In this document: positions 39,329 through 48,181 of the stretch, one piece after another
Numbering within the stretch: position 1 is the first letter of the stretch
Layout: each line of letters begins with the position of its first letter
DNA from: Peribacillus sp. FSL P2-0133
GTDB lineage: Bacteria > Bacillota > Bacilli > Bacillales > DSM-1321
DNA length: 64,000 nucleotides
Reading direction: 5' to 3'
Assembly: GCF_037975445.1 (NCBI RefSeq)
Contig: NZ_CP150254.1
Coordinates: forward strand, 2,168,001 to 2,232,000
The notes under the pieces: generated by a model
Told to the model about the DNA's origin: nothing
What the model saw: only the letters and a program-made list of their open reading frames with translations
The model's database searches: none
Made by a program: the position numbers and the translations under genes

Positions 39329-41788
39329 ATGAAAAAGGTACAGAATGGAATATGGATGTTTGTTACACTTGTTCTCATGCTATCTTTACTTCCAGAAATG
39401 TCTGTTAAGGCGGCAACCGACCCGATCATTAAGGTTAAATTAAAAGGCTACCTTGGTAACAAATCTGAGATTACCGTCGAACCGGAAGTCACGTACACTA
39501 CGAATCTAGCAAATGTAAAACTAGAATCGAACAAGAAGTATACGTTGAGGGTCAGAGGTACTGACATTGTTGTTCTGACAGATTCAAAAGAAATAGGCAA
39601 AGCTTCTGAGATTGAAGTGAAACCTGAAACAGGGAACGGTCCACTTTCGATTAATGGCCGTACATACTTAGGTAGTTTCCGTTTTATTATGGAAGATGGG
39701 AAATTCATCCGTCCGTATAACTCGATTGGTCTTGAAGATTATTTAAAAGGGGTTGTTCCAGCTGAAATGCCGGCTTTATGGAATCAGGAAGCCTTAAAGG
39801 CACAGGCTGTTGCGGCAAGAACCTATGCAATGAGCTACATCAACAGAATGCCCGATGACACAGTGAGTTTCCAGGTATACGGTGGCTATGCTTGGCACGA
39901 AAATTCAACAAAAGCTGTTAAAGCAACAGATGGTCAGGTCATTGGTTATGGTGATAAACAACATATAGGTTCAGATGCTCTTTTTTACTCTAGCAATGGA
40001 GGAAAAACGGAGTCCAACAAAAATGTTTGGGGCGGCACAGAGCGACCATATTTAATGGTCAAAAACGATCCATATGATCCGCAAACTGCATGGAGCTTTA
40101 GTGTAAAAAAGCATCAAATAGACCTTACAAACTTAGATCTGACAAAAGCAGATACATGGTGGGCTAATACGAAGGAATCCGAACAAACACAAGAAATTTC
40201 TAATATAAGAGCATGGCTGCAGTCAAATGGCTATACAGGCAAAGACATTAAAATTATCGCTGTCCCTTTACTCACCCTTCAAGCACCAACAAGTGGCGGC
40301 AGGGTGAGTAAAGGAAGTATTAAGATTGAATTTATGGTGAAAGAAAAGGGGAAGGCGCTACAACACAGTGTAATATTAGAAGATGTAGCGGCTTCGAAAA
40401 TTAGAGACATTATAGGTCAGAGCTTCATGAAAAGCTTTTTAATAGACAAAGTGGATACTGCAAAGGATACGATTAACGTTTCAGGTAAAGGCTTCGGCCA
40501 TGGTGTCGGACTAAGCCAGTATGGCGCGAAAAAAGCTGGCGAACAGGGATATACGTTTCGCGAGATTCTTGCATTCTATTATGAAGGGACAAGCTTAAAA
40601 CAAGCTTATAAGCCAGAACCTGAGGAAGTAGAACCTGTAAAGCCGGAACCGGCACCTATCATTCCAACGCCAATCCCAACACCAGTTCCGGAACCGGCAC
40701 CTAAAGATGAAACAGCACCAACCATTAATGATATAAAAACGTATTACGATACTAAAACAAACCAAGTAAAATTAACCTTTAATACGAATGAAAAAGCGAA
40801 TGTGACAGTAGAAGTTAAGGATGAAAAAGAGGATGTAGTCGCTTCTCTTGTTAAAGGGGACGAAAAGCCATCAGGATCGCAATTAGCCGTTTGGGATGCT
40901 TCAAGGGTAAGCAACGGTTCATACACCTTTGAAGTTAGAACGATTGATAGTAGTAGAAATTCAAGTTCAGCATCTGTTCCATTTTCATTAACAAAGCCTG
41001 ACACAACAGCTCCAGTTATTAATAATACAAATACCTCATATCACTCAAAAACGAATAAGGTTTTTCTGAAGTATGAGACCAATGAAAAATCAAAGGTTAC
41101 TGTTCAAGTAAAAGACGCAAAAGGTAAAATCCTAGCTACTCCGATCAATAATACAGAGAAAAATGCCGGTATCCAATGGACATCGTGGAATGTATCGAAG
41201 GTTTCGAACGGTAAGTACTCATTTGAAATTGCAACGATCGACAGTAATCAAAATAAAAGCTCAGCAACGGTTACATTTACATTAATAAAACCCGATACAA
41301 CGGCACCTTCCATTAAGAATATAAAAACCTCATATGATTCAAAAACGAATAAAGTTGATTTGAAGTATGAGATTAACGAAAAGGCGAAGGTAACCGTTCA
41401 AGTAAAAGATGCAAAAGGCAAAACCGTGGCGACACTGACCAATAATACTAATAAAAATGCCGGTGTCCAAAGTGCATCATGGGATGTATCAAAGGTATCG
41501 AACGGAAAATATACGTTTAACATTACAGCGATAGATCTAAGTAAGAACAAACGTACAACGACGACTTCCTACACATTAAACAAACCGGCAGCGAAAAATA
41601 TGACTGGTAGGGTCAATGCTACAAAGTTAAATGTCCGTTCCAAACCATCCACATCAGGGAAAGTTCTTGGCTCTTTGAAGAAAAACCAAATCGTTACCGT
41701 CATTACTAATAGCAGTTCTTGGTACAAAATTCAGTACGGTAAGGAAACAGGTTATGTATATGGAAAATACTTAACGAACGTCCAATAA
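39329..41788 (+). CDS. Secreted SpoIID/LytB-domain protein with three Ig-like repeats and SH3 domain
   Basis: ATG at 39329 follows AGAGGAGG; the longer frame from 39275 has no such site. 819 residues. Signal peptide 1-29 (V-T-L-V-L-M-L-S-L-L, cleavage near V-K-A-A). SpoIID domain about 110-425, including Y-L-K-G-V-V-P-A-E-M-P near 139, A-L-K-A-Q-A-V-A-A-R-T-Y near 153 and G-F-G-H-G-V-G-L-S-Q-Y-G near 388. A proline-rich linker runs about 428-457, three tandem repeats of roughly 98 residues 458-752, and an SH3b domain 759-819 with L-N-V-R-S-K-P-S. SpoIID-type proteins cut glycan strands or enhance amidases (LytB). The repeats and SH3 likely bind wall. DegU and wall hydrolase genes are functionally linked in Bacillus. 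Confidence 0.88.
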   Translation: MKKVQNGIWMFVTLVLMLSLLPEMSVKAATDPIIKVKLKGYLGNKSEITVEPEVTYTTNLANVKLESNKKYTLRVRGTDIVVLTDSKEIGKASEIEVKPETGNGPLSINGRTYLGSFRFIMEDGKFIRPYNSIGLEDYLKGVVPAEMPALWNQEALKAQAVAARTYAMSYINRMPDDTVSFQVYGGYAWHENSTKAVKATDGQVIGYGDKQHIGSDALFYSSNGGKTESNKNVWGGTERPYLMVKNDPYDPQTAWSFSVKKHQIDLTNLDLTKADTWWANTKESEQTQEISNIRAWLQSNGYTGKDIKIIAVPLLTLQAPTSGGRVSKGSIKIEFMVKEKGKALQHSVILEDVAASKIRDIIGQSFMKSFLIDKVDTAKDTINVSGKGFGHGVGLSQYGAKKAGEQGYTFREILAFYYEGTSLKQAYKPEPEEVEPVKPEPAPIIPTPIPTPVPEPAPKDETAPTINDIKTYYDTKTNQVKLTFNTNEKANVTVEVKDEKEDVVASLVKGDEKPSGSQLAVWDASRVSNGSYTFEVRTIDSSRNSSSASVPFSLTKPDTTAPVINNTNTSYHSKTNKVFLKYETNEKSKVTVQVKDAKGKILATPINNTEKNAGIQWTSWNVSKVSNGKYSFEIATIDSNQNKSSATVTFTLIKPDTTAPSIKNIKTSYDSKTNKVDLKYEINEKAKVTVQVKDAKGKTVATLTNNTNKNAGVQSASWDVSKVSNGKYTFNITAIDLSKNKRTTTTSYTLNKPAAKNMTGRVNATKLNVRSKPSTSGKVLGSLKKNQIVTVITNSSSWYKIQYGKETGYVYGKYLTNVQ
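40705..41587 (+). repeat. Three tandem coding repeats (about 295 bases each)
   Basis: Units begin at D-x-T-A-P-x-I-x-x-x-x-T (near 40705, 40999 and 41296) and contain T-K-T-N-x-V, V-K-D-A-K-G-K and V-S-N-G-x-Y-x-F. Units 2 and 3 are closer to each other than to unit 1, indicating a recent duplication. Confidence 0.85.
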
Positions 41789-41905
41789 CGAAATCAATCA
41801 ATGAAAAGCCCTAATCAATATTTGGTGAGCACTGAACTTTGAATTATTTAAAAGTCTAAAGTTAACAAAAAAATTAAACCTTTATTGTTAATTAGGTAGC
41901 GTATG

Positions 41906-41941
41906 GCATGAACCCGGTAACCTACTAGGTTCATGCTTTTT
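41906..41941 (+). terminator. Terminator of the SpoIID/SH3 gene
   Basis: GCATGAACC and GGTTCATGC arms followed by TTTTT. A related hairpin recurs at 58925-58957. Confidence 0.75.
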
Positions 41942-41994
41942 AAAAAAAAAAGAAACACAGAAAGTTTTGTTTATGCGTAAAATAACTATTTTAC

Positions 41995-42117
41995 GTATCA
42001 TAAGCGGAACTAGAAGGATTATTACCGTTTATTTGATAAAGGAATAGATGAAAAACAGAGTAATTAGCCCTAACAACCTATAACTTTTAGAGATATTTTG
42101 CACTTTTTTATACTTAT
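41995..42117. repeat. Dispersed repeat, copy 2 (copy 1 at 2946-3066)
   Basis: Same sequence as copy 1 apart from a 3-base insertion and a few substitutions; see the pseudogene entry for its effect. Confidence 0.85.
42029..42103 (-). pseudogene. Degenerate copy of the 37-aa membrane peptide gene
   Basis: From a GTG at 42103 the frame matches the 2938-3051 gene for 24 residues (Q-N-I-S-K-S-Y-R start conserved, one S to I change near 14). A 3-base insertion then gives an in-frame TAA, after which the same frame continues with T-V-I-I-L-L-V-P-L-M-I. The AAGGAT ribosome site of the first copy is absent here. The second gene of the mini-operon is not present. Confidence 0.6.
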
Positions 42118-42135
42118 TTTGCTTGGATAAAAAAT

Positions 42136-42180
42136 AAATGATTACACAAATTAGTCCTGACTAATTTGTGTAATCATTTT
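42136..42180. terminator. Long perfect hairpin, bidirectional terminator
   Basis: A 21-bp perfect inverted repeat centred on 42157-42158 (AAATGATTACACAAATTAG left arm), flanked by A and T runs. Confidence 0.75.
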
Positions 42181-42451
42181 ACATCTTTTACATGCCCTTA
42201 GCAGCGACAAGAGTTTGATAGAATGCACCTTTTATCCTTGTGTAACTACATTCTGCGTACAAAATAATAATGCTAAAAGGAATTCCAATCACACAGTTAT
42301 AATGCGTTAGTAGCTTATACCACGATTGTTTTCACACGTTATGAGTGCTCGAGAAGAGGCGGATCCAAAAACAATTGGTCAACTCTTCTATTTGTGTTGT
42401 GATGAAAATGGAAGATATTTGTTTCGCTCAAGCTCTTATAAGGACTTTTTC
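42181..42451. other. Intergenic, no gene seen
   Basis: Spacer between the hairpin and the citrate-type transporter stop; no ORF with a ribosome site. Confidence 0.4.
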
Positions 42452-43816
42452 CTAAATCGGCAATGCCCCGGTTAATGTATAAACAACTAGGTATATAAGT
42501 AGAATGGGCCAAGCATAAATTACATACTTTTTTTGAAAGTCTATAAAGTTTGTCTCCGTAGAATCAACTAACATATATAGAGCTGGAATAACTGGTGAAA
42601 TTAGACGGAATGCCTGTCCCACCATGGAAGCTACAGCTGCTTCGCTAGCAGAAATTCCATATTGACCCATAACATCTGACATAACGCCGGCAATCCCAAA
42701 GTAGAAAGCATCTTGCGGTAAAAATGTAATTGCAGGTGCTGCAATTAACGCGTAGATTGGTGCCATATTTGAGCCTAATGATTCTGGGATCATAGCTGTA
42801 ATAGATGTTGCTAAAGCTGTTGACATCCCACTACCTGTTAAAACGCCAGAGAAAACCCCGGCAGCCAAAGTTGCCAAAGCTGGTGCTAAAGCATCTGCTG
42901 CTAAGTCATCAATTCGTTCATTAATAAGACTTGTTGACTTATAGTTTACCGTAAGGGCAATTGCTGCACCTATACCAAATAAAACACCGCCATGTGCAAC
43001 ATCCATCACAAGCATAACTAAAATAGCAAGCGTTAAAATCAAATTAAAAGCATATAGCTTAGGTCTCTTTAATTCAGGATCTTTTAGACGAATAGCGTTT
43101 AACATACTTTCCAATTGCTCTGGAGAAATATCTTTAGCAGTCTTAGGATCAAAGTTTAAGCGTTTTCTTTCTTTTATTCCGATAAAATAAGCCATAAAAA
43201 TTGCAAATACTTCAGCAACTAGCATTCCGGGCAATAAATCTGCAAACAGTTCGCTAATACTTACACCCATTGCTGTGCTTGCAGCAATTGTTGGGCCTCC
43301 CCATGGTAATTGATTAAAAATTCCAATAGGGGTAACAATAATTACTGCTAAATAAATTAGCTTAATATTCATTTGTTTATAAAGTTGAAGGAAAGCAGCA
43401 ACACAAATAATAATAGTTGTAGTAGTATCACCATTCATAGTGACTACTGTCGCAGTTAAAACTGTTGCCATTGTAACTTTCAATGGGTCCCCTTTAGCTT
43501 TTTTAATAAAGAATTCGCATAAAGGGTCAAACAAACCGACATTAAGCATTAAACCAAAATACAACACAGCAAATAAGATAACAATAGCAGGTGAAATAAC
43601 CCCAGTAGAAACCTTTCCTGTTTCTTCATCTACACTAAATAAAATACCTTCTTTAATCCATTCAAAGAGATCCAAAAAGGAAGCACCCGTTACAAAGGTT
43701 GCAATTGCTCCAAAAACAAATGGAATAATTGTTAATGCCCCGAAAACAGATAATTTATTTTTTGAGAGAAGTACAATGAATACAATGATCATTAATAATG
43801 CTAGGAATGTTAACAT
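42452..43816 (-). CDS. CitMHS-family transporter (metal-citrate/H+ symporter type)
   Basis: 454 residues with about 11-12 hydrophobic segments; ATG at 43816. Matches the Bacillus CitM/CitH group in length and in M-N-G-D-T-T-T-T near 127, G-G-P-T-I-A-A-S-T-A near 174 and F-L-P-Q-D-A-F-Y-F near 374. CitM imports Mg-citrate and CitH Ca-citrate; tartrate or malate are possible given that the divergent operon encodes TtdA/TtdB-like dehydratase. Divergent genes share a 1 kb gap holding two identical TTAATGTATACGTTA boxes. Confidence 0.85.
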   Translation of the reverse strand: MLTFLALLMIIVFIVLLSKNKLSVFGALTIIPFVFGAIATFVTGASFLDLFEWIKEGILFSVDEETGKVSTGVISPAIVILFAVLYFGLMLNVGLFDPLCEFFIKKAKGDPLKVTMATVLTATVVTMNGDTTTTIIICVAAFLQLYKQMNIKLIYLAVIIVTPIGIFNQLPWGGPTIAASTAMGVSISELFADLLPGMLVAEVFAIFMAYFIGIKERKRLNFDPKTAKDISPEQLESMLNAIRLKDPELKRPKLYAFNLILTLAILVMLVMDVAHGGVLFGIGAAIALTVNYKSTSLINERIDDLAADALAPALATLAAGVFSGVLTGSGMSTALATSITAMIPESLGSNMAPIYALIAAPAITFLPQDAFYFGIAGVMSDVMGQYGISASEAAVASMVGQAFRLISPVIPALYMLVDSTETNFIDFQKKYVIYAWPILLIYLVVYTLTGALPI

Positions 43817-44246
43817 ACAAACCAGCTCCCGTATAAAGTATGAACTTAAGTTATTTGTAATTTTAAATAGTTACTACGCTATTAAGCTATGAATATATTT
43901 ATCTTTTATCCAGAACCTTATCAGAGGGCCAACTTTTAAGGAGGTTTTAGGTTCTTTTTCATTTACTCGATGAAAATAACTTGTTAGCAATGGAAGCGTA
44001 TACAAAAATGTTCATCCCTTAATTTAATACGAAAAAACAAATCGTGAGATGTAGGAGAATACATTGGTAGGCAATGTTACTAAACGTTATCTTTTCTTTA
44101 CGTACACCTCCATTTCTTTAATTTTTGAGTGACAGGGCTTTTTTCTAAAATCCAGGTCTCCAGCTTAAGAATGATTACAAATGGGAATTTTAGTTGAAAG
44201 CGCATCCAATAAAATCATTCCTTGTATTTCTAAATCTGATTGTATG
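43817..44246. other. Divergent promoter region of the transporter
   Basis: AT-rich, no gene seen on either strand; likely holds the minus-strand promoter of the transporter. Confidence 0.4.
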
Positions 44247-44264
44247 TTAATGTATACGTTAATG
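44247..44264. promoter_or_regulatory. Candidate GntR operator 1
   Basis: TTAATGTATACGTTAATG, a near-palindrome with a GTATAC core as bound by FadR-subfamily regulators; repeated at 44401-44416. Confidence 0.65.
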
Positions 44265-44394
44265 TCAACTTAATTTTTAGAATATTCAACCTTTTTTAAT
44301 GTTGAATTTATAAAAAATATAGGAATATACATTATTTATAGGGAAAGTTTCGTTTTTATTCAGAAATTAATTTTAATAATATGAAATAAAACCA

Positions 44395-44421
44395 TTGACT
44401 TTAATGTATACGTTATTTAAT
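44395..44421 (+). promoter_or_regulatory. Candidate promoter overlapped by GntR operator 2
   Basis: TTGACT at 44395-44400 is directly followed by TTAATGTATACGTTAT (44401-44416) and a TTTAAT at 44416-44421. The -35/-10 spacing is short (15 bases), but the operator placement implies repression of the plus-strand operon. Confidence 0.5.
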
Positions 44422-44458
44422 AATTAGCTCATAAGCTATTTACATTACGCTGATTCAC

Positions 44459-44731
44459 ATGCAAGAGATGTGGATAGTGGTAGGAGAGCTAGCAATGAAG
44501 GGAGAACCTGTTTTGCATCTATCCCTGATGAAGAAATTTGAAAGGAGATAAACAATATGGTTCATGTACTGACTCATTTGGCTCAAGCATCAGGCGTGAA
44601 ATTTTCTTTTGAAAGCGATTTTTCCCTTTAAGGTTGTGGGTATATCGAAAATGGGCATATGGTGGATGCTAAAGGATTTAGCAAAGCTTAAACACGATCC
44701 TGTTATTTGTGAGTTCACTCTCTTAGCCTAG
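44459..44731 (+). pseudogene. Decayed coding remnants before ttdA
   Basis: Two short frames with good starts: 44459-44551 (M-Q-E-M-W-I-V-V-G-E-L-A, 30 residues) and 44557-44631 (M-V-H-V-L-T-H-L-A-Q-A-S, 24 residues, with AAAGGAGA 8 bases upstream). Coding-like residues continue after the stops (G-C-G-Y-I-E-N-G-H, then K-H-D-P-V-I-C-E-F in another frame) to a TAG at 44729. This looks like one gene broken by stops and a frameshift. I do not recognise the family. Confidence 0.4.
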
Positions 44732-44857
44732 CAATTGATATAGCCGGAGTGTTGATGTCAGAAAATTCTTTCATTAGAGCTTTAAAGACAGTTATCAATT
44801 TACCAATTTTCTTCTCTTTCTACACAAAATATTAAAGATAAAAAAAGGAGAGTTATT

Positions 44858-45769
44858 ATGAGTGTTATTATGGAAAAGTTACAGCAAAAAGAAAAGATGA
44901 CTGATTTGATGGCAAGGTTTGTCTCCCTTGTCAGCTACAAACTTCCTGATGATGTGGAAAATAAACTGAAAGAACTAAGTGAAGAAGAAGATAATAAGCT
45001 TGCAAAAATCATTTACAAAACCATGTTTGATAATCAAAAGCTGGCTTATGAGTTAAAGAGACCTTCATGTCAGGATACAGGTGTTCTCCAGTTTTTTGTT
45101 AAGTGCGGACAGAACTTCCCCCTGATTGGACAGTTAGATAGTATTCTGAGGGATAGTGTGTATAAGTCAACTCAAGAAACTCCATTACGACACAATTCTG
45201 TAGAAACATTTGATGAGTACAATACAGGAAAGAACATCGGTGACGGTTCACCAAGCATCTTCTGGGAAATTGCAGAAGACAGTGATAAAGTGGAAATCTA
45301 TACTTATATGGCAGGAGGAGGTTGTACCCTTCCTGGAGTGGCGACGGTTCTAATGCCGGGTGAAGGCTATGAAGGTGTGGTAAAGTTTGTACTCGATCGG
45401 ATGACTAGTTATGGAATTAATGCCTGTCCTCCACTTCTTGTTGGTGTAGGCGTCGGTACTTCTGTAGAAACAGCAGCTATGAACTCTAAAAAAGCACTTA
45501 TGAGACCTGTTGGAAGTCGTAATGAAAATGAAAATGCTGCTAAGATGGAAAAGCTTCTTGAAGATGGAATTAACGCTATTGGCCTTGGACCTCAGGGACT
45601 TAAGGGATCTAAATCTGTCATGGGTGTAAATGTTGTGAATACGGCAAGACATCCTTCTACTATTGGAGTTGCAGTTAATACAGGGTGCTGGTCCCATAGA
45701 AGAGGAAAGATCACCTTTGACAGTAATTTGAACTATGAAATTAGTACTCACGAGGGGGTAACACTATGA
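44858..45769 (+). CDS. ttdA: Tartrate dehydratase/fumarase class I, alpha subunit (TtdA-like)
   Basis: 303 residues; ATG at 44858 after AAGGAGAG. Separate alpha subunit of an iron-sulfur hydro-lyase: three cluster cysteines in S-C-Q-D-T-G (C71), G-G-G-C-T-L near 156 and N-T-G-C-W near 276. The length matches L(+)-tartrate dehydratase TtdA and the N-terminal half of single-chain class I fumarases. It would dehydrate tartrate to oxaloacetate, or fumarate/malate or a methylated analogue. It overlaps ttdB by ATGA. Confidence 0.88.
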   Translation: MSVIMEKLQQKEKMTDLMARFVSLVSYKLPDDVENKLKELSEEEDNKLAKIIYKTMFDNQKLAYELKRPSCQDTGVLQFFVKCGQNFPLIGQLDSILRDSVYKSTQETPLRHNSVETFDEYNTGKNIGDGSPSIFWEIAEDSDKVEIYTYMAGGGCTLPGVATVLMPGEGYEGVVKFVLDRMTSYGINACPPLLVGVGVGTSVETAAMNSKKALMRPVGSRNENENAAKMEKLLEDGINAIGLGPQGLKGSKSVMGVNVVNTARHPSTIGVAVNTGCWSHRRGKITFDSNLNYEISTHEGVTL

Positions 45770-46377
45770 GTAAAAAAGTATTAACCACACCTATAAATGA
45801 TGAGGATCTTAAGGACATAAGAATTGGAGACATTATCTACCTATCAGGTACACTGGTTACTTGCAGAGATGTTGCCCACAGGAGACTTATAGAAGAGAAA
45901 ATCCCTTTACCTGTAGACCTTAAGGGCAAAGCCATATTTCACGCAGGTCCCATTGTTAGAGACCTTGGAAAGGAACAGTACGAAATTGTTTCTATTGGTC
46001 CCACAACGAGTATGAGAATGGAAAAATTCGAAAAGGAATTTATCGAAGAAACAGGTGTTAAACTTATTGTTGGAAAAGGTGGAATGGGGAAGAACACTGA
46101 AGAAGGATGCAAGAATCATAAAGCACTGCATCTCGTCTATCCAGCCGGAAATGCTGTATATGCAGCAACAAAGGTTGAACAAATTAGAGAAGTACACTGG
46201 AAAGACCTTGGAATGCCAGAATCTCTTTGGGTATGTGAAGTGAATGAGTTCGGTCCTCTTATTGTTTCCATTGATACAGAAGGAAATAACATCTTTGAAG
46301 AAAATAAGGTGGAGTTCAATAAAAAGAAGGAAGAACAATATGAGTTAATCAGTAAGCAAGTAAGATTCATCAAGTAA
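45766..46377 (+). CDS. ttdB: Tartrate dehydratase/fumarase class I, beta subunit (TtdB-like)
   Basis: 203 residues; ATG overlaps the ttdA stop. Typical swivelling beta domain: [14 protein letters not shown] near 25, H-A-G-P-I-V near 66, [10 protein letters not shown] near 84 and G-K-G-G-M-G near 104. Forms the heteromeric dehydratase with TtdA. The coupled start implies equal synthesis of the two subunits. Confidence 0.9.
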   Translation: MSKKVLTTPINDEDLKDIRIGDIIYLSGTLVTCRDVAHRRLIEEKIPLPVDLKGKAIFHAGPIVRDLGKEQYEIVSIGPTTSMRMEKFEKEFIEETGVKLIVGKGGMGKNTEEGCKNHKALHLVYPAGNAVYAATKVEQIREVHWKDLGMPESLWVCEVNEFGPLIVSIDTEGNNIFEENKVEFNKKKEEQYELISKQVRFIK

Positions 46378-46391
46378 GTTATGGAGTTGGT

Positions 46392-47195
46392 GTGGTCATG
46401 CAGGTACTACAAAAAACACAAACGATAGTTCGCTATCAGCAACATAACGGAAAAGTATATTACGGAATTGTTGAAGATGGGGAAATTCTACAATTGTCTA
46501 GTGATTTTGTTGAAGATGTAAACAATGAACTAAAATATGATGGATCAAGAGTTAAATATAGTGATGTGAAGATTTTGGAGCCAGTAGTACCCTCAAAAGT
46601 CGTTAATTTTGGATGGACATATGTTGAACACGCAAAAGAGACTGGGGGGAAGGCAAATCTGAAAGAACCGTTCTTGTTTTTAAAACCTACATCTTCGGTG
46701 ATTCCAGATCAGGGGGAAATCATTCTTCCCTCTAGTGATTTAACCAAGCAGGTGGAGATGGAGGGGGAAGTGGCACTCGTTATTGGTAAACGCGGCAAAA
46801 ATATAAAAGAAGAAGAAGCATTGGATTATGTTTTTGGCTGTACTATATTTAATGATGTGACTGCAAGAGATCTTACAAAAACTGATCCCCAATTTACGCG
46901 CGGTAAAGGTTTTGATACCTTTGGCCCGTTGGGTCCGTGTATTGTAAAAGGAATAGATCCAACTAATTTACGAATCGTTACAACATTAAACGGCAAAGTT
47001 GTACAAGAGGGTAATACTAATCAGATGTCACTTTCAATTCCTTTCCTTATCAGTTGGGTTTCACAGGTTATGACACTAGAGCCGGGTGATGTTTTGGCTA
47101 CTGGTTCGCCTTCTGGAAGTTGCCCAATGAAGTCGGGAGATATGGTAGTTGTTGAAGTAGAGCAGATTGGTAAGCTTTGTAACTTTGTAAAATAG
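46392..47195 (+). CDS. Fumarylacetoacetate hydrolase-family enzyme
   Basis: About 267 residues; GTG at 46392 or ATG at 46398, 15-20 bases after ttdB. FAH domain: a short N-terminal domain, then P-S-K-V-V-N-F-G-W-T-Y near 70, metal-binding glutamates in E-M-E-G-E-V-A-L-V-I-G near 120, an aspartate in F-N-D-V-T-A-R-D near 152, and T-G-S-P-S-G near the end. Relatives are oxaloacetate decarboxylases/tautomerases, acylpyruvate hydrolases and HHDD isomerases. Oxaloacetate formed by TtdAB would be a natural substrate for an FAH-type oxaloacetate decarboxylase, giving pyruvate. That is inference. Confidence 0.85.
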   Translation: MVMQVLQKTQTIVRYQQHNGKVYYGIVEDGEILQLSSDFVEDVNNELKYDGSRVKYSDVKILEPVVPSKVVNFGWTYVEHAKETGGKANLKEPFLFLKPTSSVIPDQGEIILPSSDLTKQVEMEGEVALVIGKRGKNIKEEEALDYVFGCTIFNDVTARDLTKTDPQFTRGKGFDTFGPLGPCIVKGIDPTNLRIVTTLNGKVVQEGNTNQMSLSIPFLISWVSQVMTLEPGDVLATGSPSGSCPMKSGDMVVVEVEQIGKLCNFVK

Positions 47196-47310
47196 AAAAT
47201 ACTATACCGAAAATTAATGGGTGCTAATTCAATAATGGGTTAGTTTATGATAATAAACATCATATCAAAACTGATTTATCAATATTAAGTACGACTGTCT
47301 AACAAAAAAA

Positions 47311-47345
47311 GGCTGTAGTTGATTTCTGTGAAATCTCTACAGCCT
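47311..47345. terminator. Terminator between convergent genes
   Basis: GGCTGTAG and CTACAGCC arms with an inner ATTTC/GAAAT stem. An A run precedes it and serves as the T run for the minus strand. Confidence 0.65.
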
Positions 47346-47374
47346 TACTTTATTAATAATGATAGATTCTTACA

Positions 47375-48181
47375 TCAGGGAAAAGTCTCGTTATTTCCCG
47401 TTTCTTCCGGTAATGGAGGCATAGATTGAAGAGCATCTAGAATTTCGTTGCGCGCTCTATAGCGATGAGACTGCAACATAGTTCGTACAGCTTCAGGCTC
47501 GCCTGCTCGCATGACTGCTAAAATCGCCTTATGTTCAGTCACTGATCGTGTTGGCTTTGGTCGAAGCCCAATTGTGTATAAGCGTGCGCGATAGAGTTGG
47601 TCAGACTGACTGTCAACAATCCCTCTGAGGCGTGGGTTTTGAGCTAAATCAACAATATAATTATGAAATTGATCATCGAGTTCTGTCCATGCAAGTAGAT
47701 CGTTTAGTTCTAGTGCCTTTTCTTGTTCTTCAATCAGATGCTCAAGTTGGTTTAACTCTTGGTGGGTAGCACGACCGGTAGCGAGTCTGCCTGCAACACC
47801 ATCAAGCGCTTCCACCACTTCATAAATCTGTTGAAGATCATCTGCTACAAGTGGTGCAACAATAAAACCACGACGCGGTATGAGGCGTACCCAGCCTTCC
47901 GTTTCCAAACGGACAAGTGATTCACGTACAGGGGTCCTGCTCATGCCCAGGATTTCTGCCATTTCCCTCTCTAGCACAGTCTGTCCAGGGGGCAATTGAA
48001 GGTGGCGAATCGCATGTCGAACAGCTAGATAAGCACGTTGTGGCAATCGTGACTCTCCATTTACATCTAAATTAGATAAAAATGAACCAACAGCTAGAGA
48101 AAGGTCAGACTGATCTAGTCTTTTAACATTAGAATCAGGTGTTTGAGGTGTTTTTTGATTTTTCATTTCATTATCACTCAT
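47375..48181 (-). CDS. GntR-family regulator, FadR/FCD type
   Basis: ATG at 48181 is chosen; a TTG at 48196 is the alternative and neither has a strong ribosome site. About 268 residues with an unusually long N-terminal extension (about 50 residues) before the winged helix (A-Y-L-A-V-R-H-A-I, then M-S-R-T-P-V-R-E-S-L near 97). The FCD domain follows with metal-type ligands D-x-x-F-H near 171 and H near 217. It faces the ttd operon and is the likely reader of the TTAATGTATACGTTA boxes upstream of ttdA. Its codons are visibly richer in G+C than those of ttdAB, so it may have a separate origin. Confidence 0.84.
   Translation of the reverse strand: MSDNEMKNQKTPQTPDSNVKRLDQSDLSLAVGSFLSNLDVNGESRLPQRAYLAVRHAIRHLQLPPGQTVLEREMAEILGMSRTPVRESLVRLETEGWVRLIPRRGFIVAPLVADDLQQIYEVVEALDGVAGRLATGRATHQELNQLEHLIEEQEKALELNDLLAWTELDDQFHNYIVDLAQNPRLRGIVDSQSDQLYRARLYTIGLRPKPTRSVTEHKAILAVMRAGEPEAVRTMLQSHRYRARNEILDALQSMPPLPEETGNNETFP

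Noticed and set aside
43440..43892. 150-codon plus-strand ORF
   Set aside because: It is the antisense shadow of the CitMHS transporter gene and has no ribosome site.
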